A stretch of DNA of 64,000 nucleotides from Leptasterias polaris (GCA_037783415.1 JAZGTN010000009.1:13144001-13208000); one strand, 5' to 3'. Positions 47,001 through 55,766 are shown, numbered from the stretch's first letter. Notes: generated from the letters alone by a model not told the origin. A program made the numbers and translations.

Positions 47001-47521
47001 ACAAAGACAAAAACTGACTTGGTCCCAAAACTATACTGACTAATAATAATAATAATAATAATATTGGCTCTTATATAGCGCAATTCCAAAGAATGATCAT
47101 TGCGCTTCACACTTTATTACCCCTGATCACTGGGCCATTTATTTCATTCCTAAAACCATCTCAGCTCCCTGGGGAGTATACAGCCTGTGCTGCCAAAGCG
47201 CACTCAGCTAAATCATTCACAAAAACCATCTCTGCCCTCACAGGTACCCATTTTAACCCTGGGTGAAGAGAAGCAATTATAGTTAAGTGTCTTGCTCAAG
47301 GACACAAGTGTCATGACCGGGATTCGAACCCACACCCTGATGACTCAGCCACCAGAACTTGAGTCCGATGCTCTTAATGACTAAGAATCCTTTTACATCT
47401 AGTTTATATTCTTAGGCCTACTATTTTATTTTTTTATTTTTGCCAACAGGCAGCAAAGCATTTGGAGTTCTTCTTTGATCAGCTAATCCCCCGCAGCCAG
47501 GGTGAAATCATCCCCATGTAA
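24238..47521 (+). CDS. DNAAF8: DNAAF8 (C16orf71/DAAP1) orthologue, long form with NDPK-like repeats, 22 coding exons
   Basis: Coding exons: 24238-24417, 25009-25738, 25971-26199, 26729-26924, 27261-27316, 28238-28357, 31120-31189, 31700-32029, 32839-34238, 34481-34653, 35071-35295, 36090-36364, 36715-36943, 39636-39959, 40610-40779, 41349-41544, 42648-42742, 43414-43564, 45607-45851, 46250-46335, 46481-46550, 47450-47521. All junctions are GT/AG, and the phases chain to 5,622 nt (1,873 residues). Family hallmarks are QAQLPSIDFEVSDVSSDEE, DIDLDQLLDSF, MEKLAQLCVQQ, ETVFLDLRA, an acidic Ser/Asp tract, and a Gln/Arg-rich helix. The gene lies head to head with ANKS3, as in human. The vertebrate protein localises to cytoplasmic dynein-assembly foci and acts in outer-arm dynein preassembly (established knowledge). 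The ~1,230-residue C-terminal extension is absent from the ~520-residue human protein. The donor of exon 15 (GTTTGA) is weak. Confidence 0.88.
27380..27716 (-). mobile_element. SINE family A in DNAAF8 intron 5
   Basis: Tail GCGCTATATAAGAACTATTT at the left and a tRNA-like head at the right. The A box is damaged (CCTAGTGGTTTAG). Inserted 64 bp after the exon 5 donor. Confidence 0.82.
28413..29057. mobile_element. 645-bp fold-back MITE with ATAT target duplication
   Basis: Almost identical to 6672-7316 over the full 645 bp, flanked by ATAT at 28409-28412 and 29058-29061. It lies 55 bp downstream of the DNAAF8 exon 6 donor. A diverged partial relative occurs at about 36965-37160. Confidence 0.88.
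29113..29480 (+). mobile_element. SINE family A in DNAAF8 intron 6
   Basis: Head GTGTCGTGGCCGAGTGGTTA, then GTTCGAGTCCCGGTCGTGAC with an internal 16-bp duplication of CCGGTCGTGACACTT. Tail GCGCTATATAAATCC and a (TTA)n run. Confidence 0.87.
29558..31030 (+). repeat. 169-bp tandem array in DNAAF8 intron 6, seven units plus tail
   Basis: GTCTTGGTAAATTAGTCC recurs at 29558, 29727, 29896, 30065, 30234, 30403 and 30572, always 169 bp apart, and the next partial unit starts at 30741. Units are almost identical. After 30741 the array breaks into a ~21-bp motif (TTTTCTGTCTTGCTAAATGAG), which probably is the original building block. It makes up most of the 2.8 kb intron. Confidence 0.96.
31225..31450. 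mobile_element. GGCCCAATTTCAT-family MITE in DNAAF8 intron 7
   Basis: Begins AGCCCAATTTCATAGAGCTG and contains the family GCTTAA/GCTTACCAG words in opposing orientation. The ends are less clear than in the 3392 copy. Confidence 0.6.
32839..34238 (+). CDS. DNAAF8: DNAAF8 exon 9 (1,400 bp): conserved globular region and NDPK-like unit 1
   Basis: The acceptor TTTTCAG ends at 32838 and the donor GTAATT starts at 34239. The exon encodes residues ~638-1104. The first ~260 residues look folded (ALLTVHFSTSGEIIPHRGAG, then HQVLVTWLLSLVPPSFDFL) but match no family I can name. From about residue 904 it resembles a nucleoside diphosphate kinase fold: TLVYKTVYRNPKHMIGILYR as strand 1/helix 1, then GPILAIAVRGAMA, then AVGPSDPQLARRTDPHSLIA, and CPRNPNRISYELALWFGG where a true NDPK has the catalytic HGS motif. 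The histidine is missing, so this unit is probably non-catalytic. Confidence 0.82.
34481..39959 (+). CDS. DNAAF8: DNAAF8 exons 10-14: degenerate NDPK-like units 2 and 3
   Basis: Exon 10 (SDVFLVVSPIVPPICVGSML, then QIRGYQLRGIRRLRL) looks like an NDPK N-terminal half. Exons 11-12 continue with MPSLAILLRMENGMHHAACL and a linker. Exon 12 (EQTVVVTFSGAKALKTVGNS) to exon 13 (GLELLGLKWLASLTSFQAKE, then NPALVCIVRGLNAPQLVESI) gives a third NDPK-like half-and-half. Exon 14 carries EVAFRQATMFFRD, which resembles the final ESAEKEI helix, followed by a basic loop. No HGS motif is seen in either unit. The assignment rests on the hydrophobic pattern and short motifs by eye. Intron 13 carries a 2.2 kb inverted-repeat element. 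Confidence 0.78.
35474..35847 (+). mobile_element. SINE family A in DNAAF8 intron 11
   Basis: Head duplicated (GTGTCGTGGCGTGTCGTGGC), intact A and B boxes, tail GCGCTATATAAGAACTGG with (TTA)n. Inserted in the tail of an older copy of the same family (35385-35465). Confidence 0.86.
36965..37160. mobile_element. Diverged fragment of the 645-bp MITE family
   Basis: Shares CGAACTGAC, TATTCATTACTGTTAACATTT and GAATCACTAGATTT blocks with the two complete copies but is truncated and mutated. In DNAAF8 intron 13, just after exon 13. Confidence 0.7.
37164..37250 (+). repeat. tRNA-like SINE head (Asn-like anticodon GTT)
   Basis: GGCTAGATAGCTCAGCTGGT, anticodon stem CCGG/CCGG with loop CACGTTAAT, then GCAGGTTCTAGTCCCGC. 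The 3' flank cannot pair with the 5' end, and the same TTTGTTTTGTTCAACCC tail appears at the decayed copy 24895-24990. Confidence 0.65.
37339..39534. mobile_element. 2.2 kb element with CAGGGCTCGAATTT inverted ends
   Basis: Termini CAGGGCTCGAATTT / AAATTCGAGCCCTG with TTTCT on both outer sides (5-bp target duplication). Inner inverted blocks GGCCGTTCCAATTTTATTAG (37535) and its mirror (39321-39356) show long imperfect arms. No transposase recognised. In DNAAF8 intron 13; contains the nested MITE at 38391-38788. Confidence 0.78.
38391..38788. mobile_element. Fold-back MITE, AACTGCTCCA family, nested
   Basis: Ends AACTGCTCCAGAATCCATCA and the inverse TGGATTTTGGAGCAGTT; the centre holds a further GGGATTTGCACA / TGTGCAAATCCC palindrome. 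It sits inside the 37339-39534 element. A relative is at 54758-55110. Confidence 0.78.
40023..40090 (+). repeat. tRNA-like repeat in DNAAF8 intron 14
   Basis: CCGGTGGTCTAGTGGCAAGA and GTGGGTTTAAATCCCATC, related to 1065-1135, with a decayed B box. Confidence 0.6.
40610..42742 (+). CDS. DNAAF8: DNAAF8 exons 15-17: best-conserved NDPK-like unit 4
   Basis: Exon 15 encodes LTTVMVIKPLAFCKHLSKIL, then QENFTVVAAKLTVIT, the strand-helix-strand start of an NDPK with the IKP lysine kept. Exon 16 gives TSGPVLLLCLQRENAVRKLL, then LGPANPQDARKQ and NNGIHG. Exon 17 continues with SESYAAAVTEQKLLF. The histidine at about residue 1634 sits in NNGIHGSES, equivalent to the NDPK active-site N-x-x-H-G-S-(D/E)-S. 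By eye the Lys, Arg, Asn and His positions are kept, while the usual ETNP threonine is Ala. The active-site motif is split by intron 16 (41545-42647), which contains a full MITE copy. Confidence 0.85.
40867..41186. mobile_element. 320-bp element with CATACCTGCCAAC inverted ends
   Basis: Left end CATACCTGCCAAC, right end GTTGGCAGGTATG. The termini resemble those of the 60501-61501 transposon (CAGACCTGCCAACC). In DNAAF8 intron 15. Confidence 0.7.
41735..42442 (-). mobile_element. GACTGTGCAAGTC-family MITE in DNAAF8 intron 16
   Basis: A complete copy with both inverted termini and TA flanks, nearly identical to 13168-13874. It sits in the intron that splits the NDPK active-site motif of DNAAF8. 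Confidence 0.87.
42776..43312 (+). repeat. ~22-bp minisatellite in DNAAF8 intron 17
   Basis: Variants of AATACAAGGTAATCTAGTTATA or ...GTGACA in about 20 copies. Interrupted at 42857-42956 by an unrelated 100-bp sequence (CCCTCGATGTCGAGGAAGAC). An ordered alternation of GTTATAAA and GTGACAAA units gives a 44-bp higher-order repeat at about 43050-43290. Confidence 0.9.
43414..47521 (+). CDS. DNAAF8: DNAAF8 exons 18-22: linker and NDPK-like unit 5, C-terminus
   Basis: Exon 18 is a basic, Ser-rich linker. Exon 19 (TCLLLTPPLLLTKVKGYYRG, then VHGFTIVGMRMVWFNENQAR) is a clear NDPK N-terminal half. Exon 20 gives HGPSIAVAVQRDNAVSCFDA. Exons 21-22 give GEHILRPKEPKEAAKHLEFF, which matches the last helix but has Lys-Glu-Pro where HGS would be. 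The stop TAA is at 47519-47521. Three of the last four exons are 70-86 bp. This unit should fold as an NDPK but lacks the catalytic His. Confidence 0.84.
43735..44012 (-). repeat. Inverted copy of the GGTAACACCATG repeat in DNAAF8 intron 18
   Basis: Carries CCTCGATCCACAAAGCGAAA, TTTCCTACCTCCCGCCC, CTCAAAGAACAAAATCTACC and ends GGTGTTACCGC, the reverse of 11699-11935. Confidence 0.75.
44543..44925 (+). mobile_element. SINE family C in DNAAF8 intron 18
   Basis: GCGTGTCGTGGCCGAGCGGT head, the same body as 16178-16535 (TACATCCTTATGGACTGTG), and an A-rich tail at about 44905-44920. Confidence 0.86.
45120..45504 (+). mobile_element. Probable LINE 3' end with (TATAC)n tail
   Basis: GCATTTCACTGCCATATATT, then GTATGTGACAATAAAATAC and (TATAC)n up to 45504, a typical non-LTR retrotransposon 3' end. 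The upstream boundary is uncertain. Confidence 0.6.
45889..46005. mobile_element. GGCCCAATTTCAT-family MITE fragment in DNAAF8 intron 19
   Basis: Begins GGGCCCAATTTCATGGCTCT 38 bp after the exon 19 donor and is very similar to 3391-3515, but the right arm is missing. Confidence 0.7.
47041..47386 (-). mobile_element. SINE family A in DNAAF8 intron 21
   Basis: Left (AAT)n and GCGCTATATAAGAGCC tail; right tRNA-like head with GGGTTCGAATCCCGG. About 64 bp upstream of exon 22. Confidence 0.85.
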
Positions 47522-47696
47522 AAAGCACAGTAAGTCCCATATAATAGTGTACAATTATTGACGGCTTTGAGTGCTATGGTTGAACTACGACTCAAGGTGG
47601 TCCTCAATGCGTTTCATTCCCCTGAGGCAAAAGCAGAGGGGAAACTAGACCGCTCTGGGGGTCACAGAGTGAGTTGTAGTTTTAACCTAAGCCTGA

Positions 47697-48002
47697 TTAA
47701 AGGCACTGAACATGTTTGGTAATTATCAAAGACCAGTATTGTCACTCGGTGTATCCCAACATATGCATAAAATAACAAACCTGTGAAAATTTGGGATGAA
47801 TCGGTCATCGAAGTTGCAAGAAAATAAATAAAGAAAAAACACCCTTGTTGCACAATTTTGTGTGCTTTCAGATGCTAATAAAAGGCTTCGTGCATGAAGT
47901 CTTTTATTATTTTAGTGAGAAGTTACCTCTTTCTCAAAAACTACGTTACTTCATGCTAATATATATTTTGAGTAATTACCAAACGTGTTCAGTGCCTTTA
48001 AA
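47697..48002. mobile_element. Complete TTAAAGGCACTG fold-back MITE in DNAAF8 3' UTR intron
   Basis: Termini TTAAAGGCACTGAACATG and the inverse CGTGTTCAGTGCCTTTAA are nearly perfect over about 30 bp. Length about 305 bp. No coding capacity. Confidence 0.85.
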
Positions 48003-48189
48003 AGCAGTCAATAATTTCTTTATAGCGCCCCATACATATAATAAGCCAAGACGTCTAGGTACCAAGAAGCTGCTGTTGCTATTGTTGTAGTACATTGGTT
48101 GCTATGGGTATAATACATTGGTTGCTATAGCAGGATTTCAAGGTAACTTTTGAAATTATCTGGAGAAAATGTGGTGTTGAGAATAACAT

Positions 48190-48285
48190 CATTTTATATT
48201 ATGTTACATTATGTTTATATTATGTTTATATTATGTTTATATTATATTATATTATGTTTTATATTATGTTATTATGTTACAAAAA
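48190..48285 (+). repeat. A/T-rich simple repeat (TTATATTATG)n
   Basis: Irregular tandem TTATATTATGT words inside the putative 3' UTR intron of DNAAF8. Confidence 0.85.
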
Positions 48286-49120
48286 GTTGGATTTTGTGTT
48301 CCTTTTGCTGCAGTTCTGCTAGAGGCAAGTATGGAAAAGCCGTTCCTAAACAATTTTGTAATGATGATTTGAGAATTTGGAAATGTTTAAATTGTCATGA
48401 AAATGTAAATCTACAGTGTCTTTCTAAAGTGCCTTTGAAGAAACCAAATGAATTCTAACTTCTAGCTGATGTGTAGAAGACAAGTTATTCATATAAATTT
48501 CTGTACATTTTTGTTGTCTTAGAGTGAGAGAAATATTTATACAAAATATCAAAATTATTGTTCTTCCGTCCTGCTCTGGTCAGATTAATCCAGATTTAGT
48601 GATTGACAAAATTTATGCTTTTATGATGTAAAGTCTTGATTGATAAGAAACTTTATTTAAACTTAAATGCAAATTACTTCCGTCCAATGAAGAAAAGAGT
48701 TTGACAATTTAATTTATTTAAAACTTTTCAAAAGTTCACACCGTCCATTGATGAATAACAAGTTTTCTTAAGAGTTCACAGCATTTTATGTAAATTTTAA
48801 CTAATTGTTTCTTGCATATTGAATGAGTAGTTGTTACACAAGAAATGTGTTAGTAATGTTTATTTTGTGATAAATTATAGCCTTTTCTGTAAACGCATTC
48901 CATTTTCTTGGTTCCAAAATAAGAAAAAGACTCAATTCTGTAAGTTGATTATGATGATATTGGTTTTCTTCTTTAGCAGTATGATTTTTTTTTACAGTAA
49001 TTATTTGTAACGCCCCATCCCCAAATTAGGCACTTCTCAGAAATAGTGAAATATCATGAAGTGAAGACAGCGGAAGCATCAGGCATTATAGATACAACAG
49101 TGATCAGCTGGCCAAATGCC

Positions 49121-49400
49121 AGTTAAAACACCCTAGGAGCAGTCAAAAGTCTCTCTAAAGTAGTCTGACTAGCTAGTTCAGTGCTGAAAAACACCCTTAT
49201 TTAATATGAACTATGGACTAGTGAAAAGCTGGTGGACTAAGCGGAACAGCAAGCTCATTGTCCTGTTTGCTAGTCACTGTAAAAACAGTTAAAACACCCT
49301 AGGACCAGTCAAAATTCTCTCTAAAGTAGTCTGACTAGCTAGTTCAGTGCTGAAAAACACCCTTATTTAATATGAACTATGGACTAGTGAAAAGCTGCCT
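49121..49400 (+). repeat. 166-bp direct duplication in the DNAAF8 3' UTR
   Basis: AGTTAAAACACCCTAGGA begins at 49121 and 49287; about 115 bp match almost perfectly (CTAAAGTAGTCTGACTAGCT and so on). An inverted, diverged relative lies in intron 8 at about 32575-32700. Confidence 0.88.
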
Positions 49401-50084
49401 GGTTTTTGTACGGAGCATCACATTTGTTACATAAATTGTATTAAAAAAAAAAAAAAAAAAAATAACCAGCCGTCCAGTTTTGTAAAGAAAATGATTTGTA
49501 AATTTGTTTTTAAGGACTTAATATACTTCATTTCTTGTTAATTGCCTTAAAATGAAATGAGTAGGGTACAATATGTTGAAAGTAACATACTAATGATGTT
49601 AAAGATTGTTTTGTAAATACTTTTGTTTTGAAGAAGATTATCATATTTCTTGGATTAATTCATTGAAATGTCAATTTAGTTATTTAAAAAAATATACAAA
49701 AAGTATGAAAAAGAATGCACAGCATTTCAAAATTGAAAGTTAAAACTAACTGAAACACCATTCAGTATAATTATTTGGCACTGTATTGCTAATCGTCTTA
49801 TCTTATGATGAACTATTTTGGGTTATTATTTTGCAACCATTTCTTTTATATTTGTTGTGTTGAAAATGAATTGTAAAGCAGTTTTGTGTACATTTTCTTC
49901 ATGTTATTGAACATTGTTTTATGTATTATATTTGTAAGATAAGTGTCGAATTTATTTTTTAATTGTATTATTGCTTTTGAGTTTGTATTTGGTTTGTTAC
50001 AAGAGAAAAAAAACACACCCTGTTTTCACAGAATAAAGCTTGTGTAATATGACTTGATTTTTCATCCATACTGTTCTGGTCATG

Positions 50085-50370
50085 ACTGGGTGGTTAAGAG
50101 CACCAGATTCAAGCTGTGGTGTTTCTGATCAACAGAGTATATGGGTGACTGGGTCCTGGTCTTGGCAATTGGGTCCTTGAGCAGAATACTTCACCATAAT
50201 TGCTTTGTCTTTCGGGTGGGACATTAAGCCATATGATAATGGGATTAGTAGAGCATAAAAGAACCAAGCAAACTTATCATGGAAGAGTAGGGGTTAACCA
50301 GTGTTTCTGGTTTTCATAGCAAGCACTCTTGCCTACAGCTTTCCTCAGGATGGCAAGCTACAGTCATTAA
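50085..50370 (+). mobile_element. SINE family B, old copy downstream of DNAAF8
   Basis: GTCATGACTGGGTGGTTAAG head, damaged B box, then TTCGGGTGGGACATTAAGCC and a tail with TGGTTTTCATAGCAAGCAC. Inserted about 45 bp after the DNAAF8 poly(A) signal. Confidence 0.78.
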
Positions 50371-53300
50371 TAGGGATATGTATACGTTTGGTAATCACTT
50401 TTAATTAATGGCAATAGAAACTTATTGGTCAGAAGCCTACAGCAGCTTACGATAGTATAAAGCATTTGAGAAACATTTCACTTCGAATTAATGTGGTTAT
50501 GGGTTATGTAAAAAGATAGCAGATTTTATGCCCCCAAATTTGAATCTATGAGAAGCGTTTCTCTGTCGGAAACGCTTCTCAGATTGTGTATTCCTATTAG
50601 GTATTATTCTTCCTGCATGGGCATATTCGCTCCGGACTTTCGGCGAAATCTCACAAACGCGACCACTTTTTGAAATGAAATTTTTACAGGTTATCTTTAT
50701 TGTATATATCTACATTTATATATGATTGAAACAATCGAACTGTTCCGAGAACCAAAGGTATACTTGTTTCATTATCAGAAATATATAAAATAAAAATGCT
50801 AATCTTTTCAGCAAGGAAACGTCACTGGAGCGGGCTGCACTATTTGGGATGGACACGCAGTCCCCCAAGAATTTTATTACGAGGTCTCCCAACAAACTCA
50901 GATACAAATGAAATAACTGCTAAATAAACTGTTTTATTATAAACCCAAGCCAAATTCGGCCTATAAAGTCGTAATTCAAATGGTGTTGTTATTTGATGAT
51001 CTAAAGGTTAATGCAGATTATCAATTTACAATACGGCCTATCATTATCAATAATTAAACACGCAAGTTACTGACTCGTCGTACTTTCGTATGCGGCCTGA
51101 CGTCAATCTGATCCTCGCTCAAAACAACACCTGATATTATATTAGAAGCCACGCACGTCACCCACAAAACGAAGGGCTGCAAAGACAATCTTTAGGGTGT
51201 GGTCCTTCCTTGTCCCCAGCCAACACTTCGCTTATTTTGTGAGGTGCCAATAATAAATTCGAGGTCTGCTCAAAATGGGATGGGGCACACTACGTAGACA
51301 CACTGCGGATTTCATACAACTTTCTACCATTACCAACCTGCTGACCATGGAGGAAGAAAATTGTGCTGACCAAGTTAACATTATTTATATCTACCCGTGA
51401 TTCTACTCACTGGAATATGGCTCCTGTATCTGCTACTGACCTTAACCATCGACAAAAACGAAGATAAAAACGAAGATGACAGAAAGACCATAATAGACAA
51501 ATATCTCAGAGCAAAAATTTTCTCATGATGGTCTGATGTCTAGTGATGATTCCTCATCATCTCTCACTCAAAAAAGAAGAAAGGATAAAAAAGGAAAACA
51601 ATGTGGGGGAGGATCCATGTGGTTGCGGGGGTGGGTGGTGGGGGTGGCTTGGGGCTGTATTTACCGTAGTGGAGAGGGTGAATTTATAAAGTTCTAGGCC
51701 ACTGTCCACTTCCTGCACGCCAAAATAGGCACATTATAAAAATCTCTGGCTGGATTGAGGAGAGTAGTTGAAATTCTCATCAAGGAAAACGAAGTGAACT
51801 TGTGTGTGTGTGGTGGGCAGACGATAAAAAACTTTATGCAAAATGATCAAACCGGCCACTTACTTAGTACCCACACGTCGGTGTTATACATCTCGAGCAT
51901 TTATTCTACTCATGTAAGGCACCCGACTAACTCTTTGTAAACCACATTTACTCAGAAAATGGTGGCCACAGATGTAATTATTCGTCTTTATTCTCAACTA
52001 CAGAACATCACATTTTCACCTACAGACGTTTTTAACAGTAAATTTTGCAAAAATTGAGTTATCAAGATTAAGTGGATGAGGTAAGTAGTTGAATACTTTG
52101 TTAAAACTGTGGTTATGGAAACTTTTCTTCTGAGAGGAGGAAGGAAAACGATTTCCAAATAATGAAAATAAAATGATTTAACACTAACACAGTTTAGTTA
52201 TCACCACGTTGCAGTTTTATATGTTGGGCTCAAAGTGGCCATCAGTAAGGAGCCTGAACGAGTTCAGCTGCATTCTGAATCTTAAGTTCCACCCAGGATT
52301 ACTGGTCGTTTACAATTTTAACACGTTTTTTCAACAGCATTATTATTCTGATTAAATTTACACACCTGCCAGTGCTTGAATATTTTGTATAATTTTTAGG
52401 TGTTTGTTTTCTTTGCAAAATTGTTTTTGTATTTTTGTTTTGTCATGATGATTTTTTTTATTTTATTCCCACAATTTGTATTAATGCATGAGTAACCCTA
52501 GCCCAGGTTGGACTCCTCCGTTGCATACAACGTGACAGAGTCAGGGTATAAAGGGGCTCTGCCATTGCGAAAACATTTTACACCTTTTAAAAGTTATTTT
52601 CTCTTCTGCAGTTCTTCTGAGGGTCTGCAAATAACAATCATGGTTAAAAAGTAAACACAAATACATGAAAATTTTCCATTTCATCTCAGGAGGCTAGCTA
52701 CTTGTTTTAAAACCGTACGTGCCCCAAGGATGTGCAAACAAAGGCATTGGGGTGAAATATTCACACAGATGAACAGTATGATCAAAGTTTCCTGTTTCCT
52801 GAAGGAAACTTTTCCTGTTTAATTGTTTCTATTGATTGATACATGTACATGTATGACTTTGATGAGGATATAGATGATGCAAAAATTGCAAATATTTAAT
52901 TAAAATATTTATTTTCCTTGCATGTGCTGCTGGCTCTATTGTATCCTTGTCCTTACTGTTCCTTTGTCATTTTGATCATTGTCTTAACACTGTTTTTTTG
53001 TTTTTATTGTCATGTGAAGATGTATGCCGAATAATAATAATAATCAACTATTATAACAGGATTTTGTGGGGTTAAATCTACAATAGGGTTGTCGACCTGC
53101 TAGGTTTACATGTACCAATGATATAAAAATGTAGCTCGTACCAATGATGTAAAAATGTAGTTCTTTCCAGTTATAATCTGCATTTTATTGAATACAATGT
53201 GCAAAAATATAGTCGCTCGTTGTAATGTAATCTGGACTGTTCCATTTTACTCGGCTTCCCCTTTTGAAATGCAGTCCAGATTTCACCTTGTGGTTGTATT

Positions 53301-55589
53301 CGGCTGTATTATGCATCCATTGTAGGTGTTCACTCTTTTCAATGTATTGATGTCACATGGGGCTAAAATATGTTAAATATGCCCACTGTCTGCCATTGGT
53401 GGAGGCAAATTGCATTATGGACTGAGTGGGTGTCTAGTCACATGTCGCCTTAAGGTCCGCCCTGCATAGGTACACAGTGAATTTGACTCACAAAATGGCA
53501 CTTGTTTGTAACCAAGATTATGATGAATTGGTTCATTTGGCCCTACAGTTGGTCATGATTTGTTTTTACTGTGTTAGTAAACGATGATTGAAAGATTAAA
53601 TCAGACTGGCTTTAAGTTTGTCTATCATTTGCCGGTCTCAAAATTGTACACATGTACATACCTTGCTTATCACTGAATGATGCATGGTAAGGAAGTACAG
53701 TTCAAAACATGATGTTACAAGACATCTGCCAAACAGGAAGATAGTTTGTAGTTTCATTCTGTAACTTTTAATTACTGAAAGTTTACAGAACTTAGGACAC
53801 TGGAAGTTCCAGAATCCACATTATAGTTTCATTACTCTCTTACAAAAGTTGAGCATGTATGTTCCATTCTGTAGCGTAAGTTACAGAACGACACTAGGAA
53901 TTGGTATTTCTTTTAAGAAGAAAAAAATTGTACTCGTGTTCAACACATGCATCGAGTACAAATGATGGATCTATTGGTAATAATTTTTTCCCTTGAGTCT
54001 GTTAATCATAATGCATTCCATTGCCTAACAGCATCCAGCAGGAATGCAGCCACAATAAAGGATAAAACTAATTGTTCATGCCAACAGTTTACATGAATGG
54101 TTGGTGTCAAAGGTCATATTATTTAAATAGCCAGCTTAGCAGGTGTTTGCCAACACCAGGTGTTCCAACACCATCCTGCTGGTTCTGTATTGCCATTGTG
54201 TACTATGTACAGTGTTCAGCAGTCAGCAGCATTGTGGGAATGCTTTGCTCATGTACATGTGTACTGTAGACTTTTTGAAATAATCTCATCGGTCATGTCG
54301 ATTGTCAACGCCTGCTGAAGATCTGGAAAGAAAAAATATCGGTAGATGAACATAAGTTTTTAATATTCTTTAAATTTTATAATATTAAGGTTTTGCCAAA
54401 AAATGAATTTAGCGAACAGCATTTTCATTTGAATTATTGTAATATATGTTATGTACACATGTAAAAGTCATTGTTTGTTTAGTGCCGTGAGCACTTGTGT
54501 GGATTTGTGCGCTTTAAAAGTTTTCATAGGCCTACATTTATTGGGTGCAGTTGTGTGTGAGTGTGGACACATGCATCTACAATAGTACTAATAAGGCCAA
54601 CAAAAAAGTGTTCTGTTTTCGATTACATGCCTTTTTAAAAATAGGGTAGGTAGGTCGGAAAGTTTTTTTTCCCCCTTTTTGTTTATTCTGATACGTTTGG
54701 CGAGTGTGTAAAAATACCCTACTTGCCCGATTCAAAACTAACAGCGAGTGAAAAAAAACTGCTCCAAAATCCATCAAAGACCTCTTCAGTATACTTTAAA
54801 CTCACATGAGGTACGCAGGAGATATTTTTAGTTTTATGGAGGTATGATTGTGTCAGATATTTTTCAAAAAAAATAAAAATAAATCAGCTAAAAGGTTGAC
54901 CCAAATCGTCCGCTTGCGACTTCTGTTGAGTCCATTCTCGTTCATCTGTGGAGCACAATCAACAGATTTGCACAACAAATTGGACAAACTCTTGCGCAAT
55001 CTGCAGTTTGCGCTATGCAGAATCGGCAGCTCCTTTTGCCTATTGAGCAAAAGTTTGCGCAATCTTGAGATTGCGCACTGTTGTGAACACACGTGCGTGC
55101 TGTTCTTTGAATTGTGAGTATTTTTCGCTTGGTACTTCAGGAAACACGACGCGACGACCGTGGATCACAAAATCATGAGACCCAATTGTCTGGATGTGTT
55201 CTGGTTTTTTAGTTCAATTTTTAGTTCAAATTATGTTAGTTTGGTCAAAGTCTGACATTTGGTCCATGGTACCTTCATTTTTTTAATATATATTTTTTCC
55301 AAGCCGAATAAAAAGTTTAGGGTCGCGGCATAAAGTTAGGGTCGGTCGGGTAACCGGAAACATAACTTTTTTTTGTTTTGGCCTAATGTATTGTAGCACT
55401 AGCAGGCCTCATTTATGTAATTTTGGGGAGAGCAAAGTAATTTTCTTTTTGCAAAGGGCACTTTCATTGGAAGTTTTACACAGTTTTGGGGAAACTTTTG
55501 AAGGGGCACCAAGAAGAAGGCCAGAAAACTGTAGCAGAAAAATTTGCTTAAGCATTTTTGTATTTCACAGGTTAGCAAGAAAATAAGGC
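50371..55589. other. Intergenic region without recognised genes
   Basis: Only short reading frames with no family resemblance or splice support. It contains a G-rich tract (51627-51654), the fragment of a TTAAAGGCACTG MITE (50370-50600) and a composite inverted-repeat element bounded by AAGGCCAACAAAAAA (54592) and TTTTTTTGTTTTGGCCTA (about 55387) that encloses an AACTGCTCC-type MITE. The rest is A/T-rich unique sequence. Confidence 0.6.
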
Positions 55590-55766
55590 GGCCACCTCTG
55601 GCGTTCGCAATGGATTTGCATTGTTACGCCATTCATTTTCGTGCAGTAAGCACTGGAAAGTTAGCATGCCTTTTCGTGTGCTTACTGTTACCAGCGCTAT
55701 GAAATAGAAACTCATGCAGTAAGCAAATAATTGGCCGTTAAGCAGCTCTATGAAACTGGGCCCTGT
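55590..55766. mobile_element. GGCCCAATTTCAT-family MITE abutting the 27-bp array
   Basis: Runs from GGCGGCCACCTCTGG to AGCTCTATGAAACTGGGCCC. The right terminus merges directly into the first unit of the 27-bp minisatellite, so the array begins exactly at the element end. Confidence 0.7.

Larger units (their letters stand above)
47522..50055 (+). other. DNAAF8 3' UTR with probable intron and poly(A) signal
   Basis: The stop codon is followed 9 nt later by a GTAAGT donor (about 47531). A good acceptor (TTTTGCTGCAG) ends at about 48313, so the 3' UTR may be spliced; the intron would contain a complete fold-back MITE (47697-48001). The last exon is A/T-rich and ends at AATAAA (50032-50037). It contains a 166-bp direct duplication (49121-49400) and a 20-bp poly(A) run near 49441. 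A spliced 3' UTR with an intron this close to the stop would normally not trigger nonsense-mediated decay. Confidence 0.5.

Noticed and set aside
50716..50907. Small minus-strand gene near 50.8 kb
   Set aside because: 63 residues with no resemblance, no splice support and A/T-rich ends.
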